From contig CAVSAU010000010.1 of assembly GCA_963726065.1 (NCBI GenBank), forward strand, positions 186,001 through 250,000: 64,000 bases of DNA, given 5' to 3'. The position numbers were made by a program, and so were the translations under genes. The stretch comes from Neomesorhizobium sp963726065 (GTDB lineage: Bacteria; Pseudomonadota; Alphaproteobacteria; Rhizobiales; Rhizobiaceae). This document shows, piece after piece, positions 9,696 to 19,346 of the stretch. The notes beneath the pieces were generated by a model. It ran no database searches, had not been told where the DNA came from, and saw only the letters and a program-made list of their open reading frames with translations. Each line of letters opens with the position of its first letter. Positions within the stretch are counted from its first letter, which is position 1.

Positions 9696-11357
9696 TCAAT
9701 TCAGCGTGACGAAACGCCCGACCGCGGTCAGGGCTTTCGGCAATCTGATCTGACCCTCAAGCCGGGCCAGTCGGAGTGGCAGCGGATGCGAGAGTGGTAT
9801 GGACGTCGCCGCGCCCAGCTTTCGCAACTGCTTCTCGGCCTTGGCCCTGACAAGCACATTGTTCTTTGATGAAGCAACGCTCGCGACGGCTCGGAGCACG
9901 CGCGCCGCCTCTTCGTCCCGGCGCAACGCCGAAAGGCTGCGGCCAAGACCGTATTCGGCGCCCTCCAGGTCGGGTTGCAACTCGAGCAGGCGCCGGAACG
10001 CAGCCACCGCCTCCGCGTGCCGTTCGAGCGTCTGCAATTCAATCGCGTAGCGCAGCCACGCCTTCCTCGAGTTTGCGGCCACGCCGATCAGTGTGGCGTA
10101 GCAATTGGCTGCCGCGTGATGGTCGCCGTGGGTAGCCAGTAGCTGGCCCAAGCCGTAGAGGGCGCGCGGATACAGGGAATCCGTGTGCAGAACCTGCCGG
10201 TAGACCTTTTCCGCCAGTGTCAGATCGCCGGCCGCATGCAGCCTGCCAGCTTCCTCCAGCACCCCGTTGAGCGAGCGCCGATCGAGCACTCCGCCGAGAT
10301 TGGCGCCGTCGCGTGTCTGCGCCAACAGACTGGTCAGCCGAACTTCGCGGGCGCCGAAGGCATATTTGTACGGTTCGTTGCCGCGCAGGAAATCATAGGT
10401 CTCGATACCCTGACCGATCGCGTGCCGGATGGCGTGGCCGTGCAGCACAAGACCCGCGGGAATTTCGCTGAAGGTCTCATCGCGGCCGGTCATGAGAAAC
10501 AGCATGGCCTTCTTGACCGGGTCCGTCAGGATGATGAGGCCGCCCAACATCCGCTCGCCAAGCCACAGCGACGGGAAATAGAGTGAGCCGTCCTTGAACG
10601 CGTCCATGATCAAGGTGCGGAAGCTCTTGACCAGGCCCAGCGTCCGATCACCCTTGCGTGGCTGCCATCTTGTTCGCCACAGTTCCAAAAGGCGGTCGGT
10701 GTCAGCCGCTATCGTAGTGGCGTCCGTGTGCCGGATTCGGAACCGGTCTGCGCGGTCGACCTTGCGCAGGAAGCGGCGGATCTTCTGGCGCGTATTCGTT
10801 CCCACCTGGTTGTCCAGATAGGCGTCGAACGATGTCGGGAGCGTCACGATCGGACAAATGGCATTGTCGATATTGTCGCTCTCGTTGACGCGCCGCAACG
10901 ACCGCAACTCGATCCTGTCGTCGGAAAGATGTTTGACGATAAGCTTGATGCGCGCGTCGGACATTCGCAGGTTCTCAAGATGCAACCTGCGCCAGTTCAA
11001 TGCCTTGAGCTTGCGGCAGAAAGCAATCAGCGCATGATCGCCATGCTCGGGCTCGGCGATCATTCCGGTGTAATCGGCCGCATAGTTACCCGCCATGTTA
11101 AGCTCATTGTGAAAGACAGCGTCGTGCTTGTTCATCCGAAGCCGCAGGCGGAGCGGAAAGAAAGCGACATAAGGCGACCCGGCATCGCCGACGCGGGCCG
11201 CGAGAATAAGGCAGGCGCCGCTGAAACGCTGGCAGTAGCTCGACAGGAACCCGTAAGACAGAAAGTAATGCGCTTCGGGATCGCGCGCATAAATGGCATC
11301 CCAGTTCTCACGCAGCTTGGCGAGGTCTCCCAGATCGGTAATCACATCGACATGCAT
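9696..11357 (-). CDS. GNAT-type (CelD/BcsL-like) acyltransferase with C-terminal TPRs
   Basis: The start is ATG 11357 with GAGGGGA upstream; a longer open frame reaches into the HlyD gene and is not used. The 553-residue product has an N-terminal double-GNAT fold of the CelD/FemAB-like type (about residues 1-330; EAHYFLSYGFLSSYCQRF, TNTRQKIRRFLRKVDR, ETYDFLRGNEPYKYAFGA). This is followed by TPR units at about 380-500 (YPRALYGLGQLLATHGDHHA, AVAAFRRLLELQPDLEGAEY). Proteins of the first type transfer acyl or aminoacyl groups in polysaccharide or peptidoglycan work. It is last in the type I secretion operon, 34 bases after hlyD, so it may modify the exported proteins or their surface anchor. That role is inference. 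Confidence 0.75.
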   Translation of the reverse strand: MHVDVITDLGDLAKLRENWDAIYARDPEAHYFLSYGFLSSYCQRFSGACLILAARVGDAGSPYVAFFPLRLRLRMNKHDAVFHNELNMAGNYAADYTGMIAEPEHGDHALIAFCRKLKALNWRRLHLENLRMSDARIKLIVKHLSDDRIELRSLRRVNESDNIDNAICPIVTLPTSFDAYLDNQVGTNTRQKIRRFLRKVDRADRFRIRHTDATTIAADTDRLLELWRTRWQPRKGDRTLGLVKSFRTLIMDAFKDGSLYFPSLWLGERMLGGLIILTDPVKKAMLFLMTGRDETFSEIPAGLVLHGHAIRHAIGQGIETYDFLRGNEPYKYAFGAREVRLTSLLAQTRDGANLGGVLDRRSLNGVLEEAGRLHAAGDLTLAEKVYRQVLHTDSLYPRALYGLGQLLATHGDHHAAANCYATLIGVAANSRKAWLRYAIELQTLERHAEAVAAFRRLLELQPDLEGAEYGLGRSLSALRRDEEAARVLRAVASVASSKNNVLVRAKAEKQLRKLGAATSIPLSHPLPLRLARLEGQIRLPKALTAVGRFVTLN

Positions 11358-11391
11358 GTCAGTCCCCTCGATTTGAAATCCCCGCCCAAGG

Positions 11392-12729
11392 TCAGCGCTC
11401 GCTGAACGCGCGAGCCATCGTGTCGGTGATCGGCTTGACCAGATAGGAAAGGAACGTCCGTTCCTCCGTCTGCACCATGACTTCGGCGGGCATTCCAGGC
11501 GTCGGGACGAATCCCGGAACGCGCCGTATTTCCGACAGCGGGAGGCTGATGCGTGCAAGGTAGATTTCTCTTGGTTCAGTCGGCGACGCGTCTGGCAGAG
11601 AGTCCGCCGATACGTAAAACACTTCGCCGTCAAGAACCGGTGTGATCCGCTGGTTCAGGCCGACCAGCCTCACAGTTGCCTTCTGACCCACGTCAACATC
11701 GTCGATATCGGTTCGCGAAATCTGCGCCTCGATCATCAGCGGCACATCGGCGGGGAGAATCTCCATGATGCTCTTGCCGCTTTCGATGACACCGCCATCG
11801 GTGTGGTAATACATGCGCACGATCGTGCCGCTGACCGGCGCGTGGATCGTCACCCGTTGCAGCACATTCTTGGCTTCCTCGGATTGCTGACGAACGGTAT
11901 CGAGTTCCGCCTCGATGCCCTGCAGCTCGTCAAGCGCCGCCTGCCGGTAGGCATCCTTCGTCTGTCCGATCTGCTGCTCAAATCGTGCGACCTGCGATGT
12001 CGATTCCTGGACTTCCGAGATCAGGCGCCCGGCCTGCCCTTGCGCGTCCGCAATGGCTCGCTGGAGCGCATTCAGCTCCGGCTTGCGCATCAGGCCCTGC
12101 TTGAACAATACCTGCTTGCCGCTCAGTTCTTCTTCCAGGAACGCGCGCTGCCGTTCCACGGACTCGAGCTGCTGCTGAAAACCTTCGCGGCGATGTTTCA
12201 TCGCTTGAACGTTCTGCTCGAGCAGGCCAATTTCGCTCCGCATCTTCGCCAGCGTCGCATGGAAATTGAGTTCCTGGTTTTCGATGATCGGGGCAAGGTC
12301 CGGATCGTCGCGATGCTCGTTGACGGCCCTGGGATAGATCACGGCGGACGCGCCGGTCTGCTGCGCCGTCAGCCGCGCGACGATCGCTTCCAGCCGCATC
12401 TGACGCAGGAACAGTTGCCGCTCCCTGGCAAGCGCCGCGGTTTCATCCATCATGACCAGCGGCTGCCCGGCGGTGACGCGATCGCCCTCGTTGACCAGCA
12501 GGTCCTTGATGACGCCACCTTCCAGATGCTGGATGATCTTGTTCTGACCGGTTGCGACAAAGCTGCCCTGGGCGATCACCGCGGCGGCCAAGGGCGCGGT
12601 TGCCGCCCAAACACCAAATCCGCCGAACGTCACGGCAATCAGCGCGATACCGATCGCGGTCGGCCGCCAGATCGATCGCGGCACTTGCGAATACCATTCG
12701 ATGTCATGGACGGCTGCTATGTCGGACAT
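11392..12729 (-). CDS. Type I secretion membrane-fusion (HlyD/PrtE family) protein
   Basis: The product is 445 residues. A cytoplasmic tail is followed by one membrane segment at about residues 24-46, then a lipoyl/barrel-sandwich half (GGVIKDLLVNEGDRVTAGQP). A long coiled-coil hairpin spans about residues 130-290, rich in Gln and Glu. The second barrel half (TIHAPVSGTIVRMYYHTDGG) is followed by the conserved C-terminal block PGMPAEVMVQTEERTFLSYL typical of the PrtE/AprE/LapC group. It bridges the inner-membrane ATPase to an outer-membrane TolC-like channel, which is not encoded here. It lies 13 bases downstream of the ABC gene. Confidence 0.92.
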   Translation of the reverse strand: MSDIAAVHDIEWYSQVPRSIWRPTAIGIALIAVTFGGFGVWAATAPLAAAVIAQGSFVATGQNKIIQHLEGGVIKDLLVNEGDRVTAGQPLVMMDETAALARERQLFLRQMRLEAIVARLTAQQTGASAVIYPRAVNEHRDDPDLAPIIENQELNFHATLAKMRSEIGLLEQNVQAMKHRREGFQQQLESVERQRAFLEEELSGKQVLFKQGLMRKPELNALQRAIADAQGQAGRLISEVQESTSQVARFEQQIGQTKDAYRQAALDELQGIEAELDTVRQQSEEAKNVLQRVTIHAPVSGTIVRMYYHTDGGVIESGKSIMEILPADVPLMIEAQISRTDIDDVDVGQKATVRLVGLNQRITPVLDGEVFYVSADSLPDASPTEPREIYLARISLPLSEIRRVPGFVPTPGMPAEVMVQTEERTFLSYLVKPITDTMARAFSER

Positions 12730-12742
12730 TTGCTTCCCTCGC

Positions 12743-14830
12743 TTACGTAATCTGATGACCGAATGCGCCGCCTTCGATGGAAAGGCCGCGCTGCGCGAGC
12801 GCCTTCAGAACATCTTCGCGTGCCCCGAACAGCGCGACCGTGCCGTTCACCAGCAACAGGATCTTGTCGACATGCTTCAGCAACGCCGGCCGCTGGGTGA
12901 TCGTGACGACCGTGATCTTGTTTTTCTTGGCGTGCGTAAGCGCGCGTTCAAGCGCCACATCGCCGGCCGCGTCCAGGTTGGAGTTGGGCTCGTCGAGCAC
13001 CACCATGCGCGGATTGCCGAAGAAGGCGCGGGCAAGCGCGATGCGCTGCTTCTGTCCCCCGGAGAGCGGCGCACCGTCCGCGGCGACAAATGTCTCGTAG
13101 CCGTGTGGCAGCGTTGCGATCATTTCATGCACGTCAGCCAGGCTCGCCGCCTCGTAGATCTGAGCGTCGGTCGCATCGTCGCGCATGCGAGCAATGTTGG
13201 CCTTGATGGATGCGGGAAACAGTTGAACATCCTGCGGCAGATAGCCGATGTTCTCGCCGAATTGCCGCTGGTCCCAGTTGCGCAGGTCCATGAGATCGAG
13301 GCGGACATTGCCAGACGTCGGCAGGATCGAGCCGACGAGCATCTTGCCCAGCGTTGTCTTGCCTGCGCCCGAATTACCGATGATGGCGAGTGAATCTCCC
13401 GGCTCCAGCGCAAAGCCAATGCCATTGAGCACAACGCGTTTCGTGCCCTGCGGCACAAACAGCAGCCGCTCGACATCGAGCCTGCCTTCCGGCCTCGGCA
13501 GGTTAAGCCTCTCGAAATTGAGCGGCGAGGCTTGCAGAAGCGTCGCGATCCGGCCGTAGGCCGCACGCGACTGGACAAACTGGTTCCATCCCTCGATCGC
13601 GCCTTCGATCGGACCAAGAGCCCGGCCGGCGATAATCGAGGCGCCGATGACCATACCGCCGGTCAGCTCGCCCGCGATCGCCAGGTGAGCGCCCCAGCCG
13701 AGCATGGTGACCTGCGTCAGCATGCGAACCATTTTCGATAATGAAGCGAAGGCGATGTTTCGGTCTTGGGCGATGACCTGCGCCCTGAGTGAGTTTGCGG
13801 TGTCCTTGCCCCAGATTCGAACCGCCTCGGGGATCATCGCCAGCGCGTTGATGATCTGCGAGTTGCGTGACATCGAATCGAGGTGGAGGTTTGCCTTGCT
13901 CAGATGTGTATTCGCTTCACCGAACGATTTTTCGGTCGCGCGCTGGTTCATCACCGTGATGATCAGCAGCAGAAATGCGGAGCAGAGGACGATGGCGCCG
14001 AGGTGGAAGTGGATCAGCAGGACGACCACCAGGAACAGCGGCGCCAAGGGTGCATCGAGAAAGGCGAGTAGCGTGCCGGAAACCAGAAACGAGCGCAGCT
14101 GCTGCAGATCGCCGAGCGTTTGGTATTCGCGTCCGTTGCTGTGCAGCGATGCCCTGGCGGCCGCGCTCAGGATTGGCGCGCCGAGCTGGGCGGCAACCTC
14201 CACCGCCGTGCGCATCAGGATGAAGCGCCGGATTGCGTCGAACATCGATTGAAGCACGACAGCCCCAACGATCACCACCGTCAGCATGATGAGCGTGTCG
14301 GTCGAGCGGCTGGTGAGAACCCGGTCGGATATCTGGAAGAGATAGACGGGTATTGCCAGTACGAGGACGTTGGTCGCGATGGTGAAAAGCATCACGATCG
14401 CCAAATTCTTCCTGACGACAGCCAGTCCGGTCTTCAGCGATGCACCGAAATCGATTGGACCCAGCCGCTTGTGAAATACCGGGCCATTGCCGCCGCCACC
14501 GCCCCCACCACCGCCGCGATCCGCAGGCGGGGTCGGAGTGTTCGGTGGGCCGCTTCTCGCCACAACCGGACCGGTGTCGGCATCGATTGTGACCATGCCG
14601 GCTGGCGCCGACGATTTCTTCATTTCAAGGCTTGCCGGTGGTGGATCCAGCCGCGCTTCAGTCTCTTGTGCCTTGTCGCCGTGATCTGCAGCCGGGTTAA
14701 CCGTTGCGGCGGTTGCTTCGTCCACCGGGCGGCTGGGTTTGGATGCCTGCGCGGCCAGGTCGTTTATGCCCGTCTTCGTTTCTAGTTCGTTTCTGAAATC
14801 GTCGATGGATGGATCGCGTTCCTGCAGCAT
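12743..14830 (-). CDS. Type I secretion ABC transporter, permease-ATPase fusion (PrtD-like)
   Basis: The start is ATG 14830, with CAGGGGAAACC immediately before it. The first 120 or so residues are a Pro/Gly/Ala-rich cytoplasmic extension ending in a run of nine glycines; it is not a C39 peptidase. Transmembrane segments follow (IVMLFTIATNVLVLAIPVYL, LIMLTVVIVGAVVLQSMF and others). The ATPase domain has Walker A IGNSGAGKTTLG, Q-loop YLPQDVQLF, signature LSGGQKQRIALARA and Walker B MVVLDEPNSNLD. The position of the switch histidine reads TQRPALL, with Gln where most relatives have His. It energises export of unfolded substrates through the HlyD partner encoded next. Confidence 0.92.
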   Translation of the reverse strand: MLQERDPSIDDFRNELETKTGINDLAAQASKPSRPVDEATAATVNPAADHGDKAQETEARLDPPPASLEMKKSSAPAGMVTIDADTGPVVARSGPPNTPTPPADRGGGGGGGGGNGPVFHKRLGPIDFGASLKTGLAVVRKNLAIVMLFTIATNVLVLAIPVYLFQISDRVLTSRSTDTLIMLTVVIVGAVVLQSMFDAIRRFILMRTAVEVAAQLGAPILSAAARASLHSNGREYQTLGDLQQLRSFLVSGTLLAFLDAPLAPLFLVVVLLIHFHLGAIVLCSAFLLLIITVMNQRATEKSFGEANTHLSKANLHLDSMSRNSQIINALAMIPEAVRIWGKDTANSLRAQVIAQDRNIAFASLSKMVRMLTQVTMLGWGAHLAIAGELTGGMVIGASIIAGRALGPIEGAIEGWNQFVQSRAAYGRIATLLQASPLNFERLNLPRPEGRLDVERLLFVPQGTKRVVLNGIGFALEPGDSLAIIGNSGAGKTTLGKMLVGSILPTSGNVRLDLMDLRNWDQRQFGENIGYLPQDVQLFPASIKANIARMRDDATDAQIYEAASLADVHEMIATLPHGYETFVAADGAPLSGGQKQRIALARAFFGNPRMVVLDEPNSNLDAAGDVALERALTHAKKNKITVVTITQRPALLKHVDKILLLVNGTVALFGAREDVLKALAQRGLSIEGGAFGHQIT

Positions 14831-14892
14831 GGTTTCCCCTGAGGTTCGTCGATTGTACCGAAGGCCGCCCGGAGGCGGCGGCAAGCGCCCGG

Positions 14893-16884
14893 CTAGCCCA
14901 ACATAATTTCGCTCGACGCATGATCAGCGGCTGGCATCGGCTGAATCAGCTGGTCGCCGTCGCCGGCTTCGTCCATCATGTCATCGTCGAGGAAAGCGAC
15001 CGCCTCATTGACGAGCTGGTCGGGATCCTGAGCCGCGAGGCCCTTGTCGTCCTCGATAAGGTTTGCCTGGATCAGCACCTCATCGGAATACTGGCCGCCG
15101 CCGACATAGGTCTTGTCCGTCGCATCGACATCGACAATCGCGGCAAAGTTAATCAGTTCGTTGTTGCCGGTCGTCAGCGTCCACTCGGCCTCAGGATGGG
15201 GAAACAGCTTATTCATCGCCAGCGCCACCTGGTCGCTGTCGCCGAGGATGTTCGTCTGCTTCACGTAGTTGAGGTTCAGCATGTCGCCGGAGATGTAGAG
15301 CACGCGCAGCGAATCGAGCCCTGCAAAAGCGGAATCGCCAAGAAGCCCTTTCAGTGCTGCATCGTCGCCTGCTGCCAGCCCTTGCGCCGCCGCGAGATAC
15401 TCCGAAGGCATCACCATCGGCCCGGAGCCGCCGTCTATTTCGGCGATAGCAGCCTGGTTCCAGAGGAGGTTGTTTCCCGCCGTGACCGATGCCTGGCCGT
15501 TTGTCTCAAACCCGTCGACGGCTCCGATCAGGTCGTTGTCCAGAAGCACGTTGAGCTGCTGGATCAGGTTGGCGTCGTAGAGACTGCCGCCCACCACAAT
15601 CAGGTCGTAGTGGCGCCCAAGCTCTTCCAGCGACACGTCGTTGACGGCGGTGTTCCCGCCTGTCCCAATCTTCGAGGTGGCGCCCGATGAGGATAGCACG
15701 GCAGTGTCGTTGTCGCTGACAAACGAGTACTGCTCGATCCAGTTCAGAATTGTCAGATCGCCCTCGATTTCGGTGACCACCCAGTTTTCGGGAAAATCCT
15801 CGACTGCGTTAGTTGGCTCCTGCGCGGCTTCCGGCGCGATATGTTTAAACATCGCAATATTGAACAGCCCCTCGGCGCCCTGCTCATCGCGTACCCACCC
15901 GTTGAGGGTTTGACCGAGCGAATCGACGTCGCTGACTGCGTTGATCTGGACGATTGCATTGAGTTCGACCGAATCTCCAGCCACGGCAAGAACCGTCGAA
16001 GTCGCCCAGCTGTTGGTCACCACGGCGGAGTTCACCAAGGTGTTGCCGCCGGCTTGCAGCTCGACAGAAACGTCTATTTCGAGTTCGCCTTCAGAATTGT
16101 AATGCGCGTTGACTTCCAGTTCGGGAAGCGGACCGTCTGTCTCTTCGTCGTCGTCCTTGAGAAAATCGGCGTAGTCGGCAAGGTCGGGCGCTTCCTCGAC
16201 CTGTTTGCCGTTGACGTAGATGCCGTCAATCTGGTCCGCCTTGATAATTGTAACATCGTCGCCCGCGACATCGGTCATGCCGTCCAGCAGTTCGGCGGCG
16301 GTCATGATGAATTCGCCTATGTCGCCGTCCAGTGTCAGATCGTCGATCGGCGAAAGGTTGGCCGCAGCTTCCTGCATGACGTCGAGCATCGACTGGTCCG
16401 CCGGACCGGGGTTGAAGAACAGGCCATGGCCGCCCGCACCGACATAGTCGTCATCGTCGAGGCGTATGGTCTGCTTGACGACAATGCCGACGCTACCTGG
16501 CGGCGGCGGTTCAAGTATCTCGCTCAGCGATTGACTGTGGTTCGCGATCCAGCCGCTCGACATGCTCTGCGTGACAACCTGGATGTTTGCCGACGATGTG
16601 GCACCCAAATCCAATGTTGGCGGATTGAAGACAAAATCCGACGGCGCATGGATGCGAGGGATCTCGGGGGCCTTTGGCATGTAGGGGATGTCGGGCTCGT
16701 AGTCGATCAGCGGGTATGGAGCCTGGACGTCGACGTCGGCGTCGGGAAGAGGTTGTTCCAGCTCGGCCGCCTTTCGGCTGGCCGCGAACTCCTCGTAAGC
16801 CTTCTTCAGGCGTGCCTGTTCGGTTACCGCCTCGAATTCACCGATAAAGTGGGAAATGATCTGCGTAACCTTGTCCATGTACAT
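14893..16884 (-). CDS. Large acidic protein, probable type I secretion substrate or surface protein
   Basis: The 663-residue product has no Cys and no Sec signal peptide, and is very rich in Asp, Glu, Asn and Gly. GGAG lies 7 bases before ATG 16884. The first 60 residues are helical and charged. After a Pro-rich stretch (YPLIDYEPDIPYMPKAPEIP) the protein repeats short beta-like units: GGNTLVNSAVV, GGNTAVNDVSL, YDANLIQQLNVLLDNDLIG, GNNLLWNQAAIAEIDGG, NYVKQTNILGDSDQVAL, GNNELINFAAIVDVD. Aspartate-rich repeats fit calcium-dependent folding outside the cell. The extreme C-terminus ends with an acidic residue before hydrophobic ones (SSEIMLG), as in PrtB-type export signals. It sits between a repeat protein and the exporter, so export is inferred. 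No enzyme motif was seen. Confidence 0.7.
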   Translation of the reverse strand: MYMDKVTQIISHFIGEFEAVTEQARLKKAYEEFAASRKAAELEQPLPDADVDVQAPYPLIDYEPDIPYMPKAPEIPRIHAPSDFVFNPPTLDLGATSSANIQVVTQSMSSGWIANHSQSLSEILEPPPPGSVGIVVKQTIRLDDDDYVGAGGHGLFFNPGPADQSMLDVMQEAAANLSPIDDLTLDGDIGEFIMTAAELLDGMTDVAGDDVTIIKADQIDGIYVNGKQVEEAPDLADYADFLKDDDEETDGPLPELEVNAHYNSEGELEIDVSVELQAGGNTLVNSAVVTNSWATSTVLAVAGDSVELNAIVQINAVSDVDSLGQTLNGWVRDEQGAEGLFNIAMFKHIAPEAAQEPTNAVEDFPENWVVTEIEGDLTILNWIEQYSFVSDNDTAVLSSSGATSKIGTGGNTAVNDVSLEELGRHYDLIVVGGSLYDANLIQQLNVLLDNDLIGAVDGFETNGQASVTAGNNLLWNQAAIAEIDGGSGPMVMPSEYLAAAQGLAAGDDAALKGLLGDSAFAGLDSLRVLYISGDMLNLNYVKQTNILGDSDQVALAMNKLFPHPEAEWTLTTGNNELINFAAIVDVDATDKTYVGGGQYSDEVLIQANLIEDDKGLAAQDPDQLVNEAVAFLDDDMMDEAGDGDQLIQPMPAADHASSEIMLG

Positions 16885-16924
16885 GGTCGGACTCCGCCAT
16901 CGGGATGCTCGTTATCGGGCGCGT

Positions 16925-16956
16925 GAAGACTGCGCGAATTGCTTCGCGCAGTCTTC
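16925..16956 (-). promoter_or_regulatory. Perfect 14-bp hairpin between repeat-protein gene and next gene
   Basis: GAAGACTGCGCGAA (16925-16938) and TTCGCGCAGTCTTC (16943-16956) are exact inverted copies with a 4-base loop. It follows the stop of the repeat-protein gene in the direction of transcription and precedes the next gene by about 40 bases. There is no T-tract, so it is more likely an mRNA-stabilising or partial-termination element than a full terminator. It would raise the repeat protein over the exporter. Confidence 0.6.
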
Positions 16957-17459
16957 GTTCTCAGAACGCGTAGGAATTACGCATCTTCACCGGTGACCGT
17001 GTTGTTGAAGTCGCCGCCGACAACCGTCGTGTCGACGGTGTTGCCTTGCAGGTTGGCTCCCATCACGATCTGCTGGTTGAATGCGCTGATATCGATGATC
17101 GCGTCAGCGGAGGCTTCGCTCGTGCCGGTGACGAAGCCGTCATCGCCATTTTGCGAACCCCACATGCCGCCTTCACCGCCAGCGCCGCCAGCGCCGGTCG
17201 AGGCAGTGCCGCCATTGCCACCAGCACCGCCAGCACCGCCAGCAGCGAGGCCGATGGCGTGGCCACCGTAACCGTCAGCCCAGGCGCCGCTCAGCGCGCT
17301 GCCGCCATCGCCATAGGCCCACGATCCCGACGCGCCGCCGGTCCCGGATCCACCGGTTGCCGGACCAGTCGAGGCGTTTCCGCCGGTCCCGGATGCCGCC
17401 ATCGCCGCCGTCGCCGCCGGCTCCGAGGCCAACACCAACGCCGAGACCCAAACCGATGC

Positions 17460-17960
17460 CTGCGCCATAGGCGTCGCCAGCGTCAGACTTCGCGTCACCA
17501 CCGTCGGAATTGGCGTCGCCACCGTCGGAATCGGCGTCGCCCGTCGAACCGGACCTGCCACCGTCGGAGTCAGCATCGCCGCCATTGCCACCTTCGGACT
17601 TGGCGTCGCCGCCTTCGCCGAGCGCAATAATCGGGATGAAGCCATCGACGCCGTCACCGCCGTCGGACTCAGCGTCGCCACCGTCGCCACCTTCGGACTT
17701 GGCGTCGCCGCCATTGCCGCTGTCGCCGCTGTCGGCCTTGGCGTCGCCGCCGTCGGCCTCTGAATCGCCGCCGTCAGACTTGGCATCGCCAGCTTCGGCG
17801 CTGGCTGCACCGAGACCGAGGCCAGCGCCCAGGCCAAGGCCGAAGCCGTCGCCGCCGCGACCGCCGTTGCCGCCATCGCCATCGCCGCCATCGGCTTCGT
17901 TCTTGGCATCGCCGCCGTCGCCGTCGCCACCGTCAAGAATCGGATTCGTTCTTGGCATCG
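17460..17960 (-). repeat. Tandem GGDAKSDGGD-type coding repeats
   Basis: About a dozen degenerate copies of a 24-36 base unit encode Gly-Gly-Asp-Ala-Lys/Glu-Ser-Asp/Glu-Gly-Gly-Asp. On the plus strand this appears as recurring GCGTCGCCGCCGTCGG-like sequence. The repetition leaves long stretches open in several frames and makes indel errors or slippage likely. Confidence 0.7.
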
Positions 17961-18604
17961 CCACCAAGTGCGGCGCTCAGCGCGAGCCCGCCCTTGCCGT
18001 CGCCGGCTTCGAGGTCGTCGTTCTTGGCGTCGCCGCCGTTGCCGCCGTCGCCACCATTGGCCTTGGCGTCACCGCCGCCGCCGCCGCCGCCGCCGCCAGC
18101 ATCGATGCCGTCGCCAGCGGACGCATCGCCCGCGTTGGCATCGCCATTCTGTTGGAACGTGCCGGTATTCTGGAGGTTGGCACTGTGCAGGACGTCATTG
18201 TCGGTCATCGTGGCGATCTGATTGATCGCCATGCCGGTGTCGTTTCCCTCGCCATTGAGCGAGTCGTTCAGGACGTCCTTGAACGTCACGTCATCGCCCG
18301 GGTCGTAGGTGACCTTGCCGTCGTGGTTGACGATCACGTCGGAAACATCTCCGCCGACGTCAAAGTCAGCGAAATCGTTGTCTTCCTTGTAGTCGCCGAG
18401 ACGGCCCTTCATGTCGAGATCGACGTCAACGTCGACATCAACCTTGTTCTCGTTGATGTTTACGTTCTTGTTGTCGCTCTTGGATTCGCTGTTTGACTCG
18501 CTCTTGGAGTCACTGTCGGAGTCGCTCTTCGCGTCGGCGTCGCTGTATGAATCCGAATTGCTTTCCGAATCGGCTTCACTCTTCGCATCGGACTCGGAAT
18601 CGGA

Positions 18605-18700
<96 letters not shown>

Positions 18701-18772
18701 TTCAGCTTCGGGGTCCCAATTGCGGCCGGAATCCATTCCGAATGCGCCAATACCGTTGGTTCTGTCACTCAT

Positions 18773-19346
18773 TGTCGTATCCTTGGGTTGATCCGACACG
18801 GCCGAACCGAATTCTTCTCTGATGCGGCTTTGCGGCGGTGTGCGGAGTTGCGTTGATGGATCACTGCTTCTGCTTCGACCGGGACGCCGTCAGGCGGGGG
18901 GTCGCATTTCCATCGTGCTTGATCGGCACCTCCTGTGTTGCAGGCAACCGCGACCAGCCGGGCGACACGATGGGTGTCGACGCTGCAAAATCTCGGTTGT
19001 ATAGGTGGGCCCGATTCTTCGGGTACGTGTTCAGTGTGCTTGCGACCGCGGCGAAATCATAGATGAAAATTCAGGCTAGTTCCTTTGTGCCAAGGGTATT
19101 GTTGGTCTCTATGCTGCTGTAATTGTGCTGGAAACACAGTTTATTTTGTATGTGAACTTGGATACTGAGGAAATTCCCGGAATACGATAATGCGTAGTCC
19201 GTCCGTGCTATTTGAATAAAACTGGTGGCAGTGTATAGTACTTTCGATCGAGGCTTGGCTGGCTCGCCCCCCTTCAAAAAGCAGACAACAACCGCGGGGC
19301 TTTGGGATCTTTTCGCTGAGGGGTACGACAAAAGGGGGGGGCTTCC
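18773..19346. other. Divergent intergenic region upstream of the secretion operon and the LuxR gene
   Basis: The 574 bases carry no convincing gene; short frames at 18822-19062 lack ribosome sites and recognisable products. The half near 19050-19240 is clearly AT-richer than the genes and should contain the promoters for both directions. The last bases before 19347 hold a run of eight Gs that serves as ribosome site for the LuxR gene. I found no clear sigma-54 site. Confidence 0.5.

Noticed and set aside
9696..11633. The longer 645-codon version of the GNAT-TPR gene
   Set aside because: The extra 92 codons overlap the HlyD gene and read as an out-of-frame shadow. ATG 11357 has a good GAGGGGA site.
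14893..16884. Calling the 663-residue protein a classical RTX toxin or protease
   Set aside because: No GGxGxDxxx nonapeptide series, no zinc-protease motif and no acyltransferase target were found.
17510..18496. A 328-codon open frame on the plus strand opposite the repeat protein gene
   Set aside because: It is Pro/Ser-rich low-complexity sequence that arises because the GGDAKSDGGD repeats leave several frames open. No ribosome site or family pattern is present.
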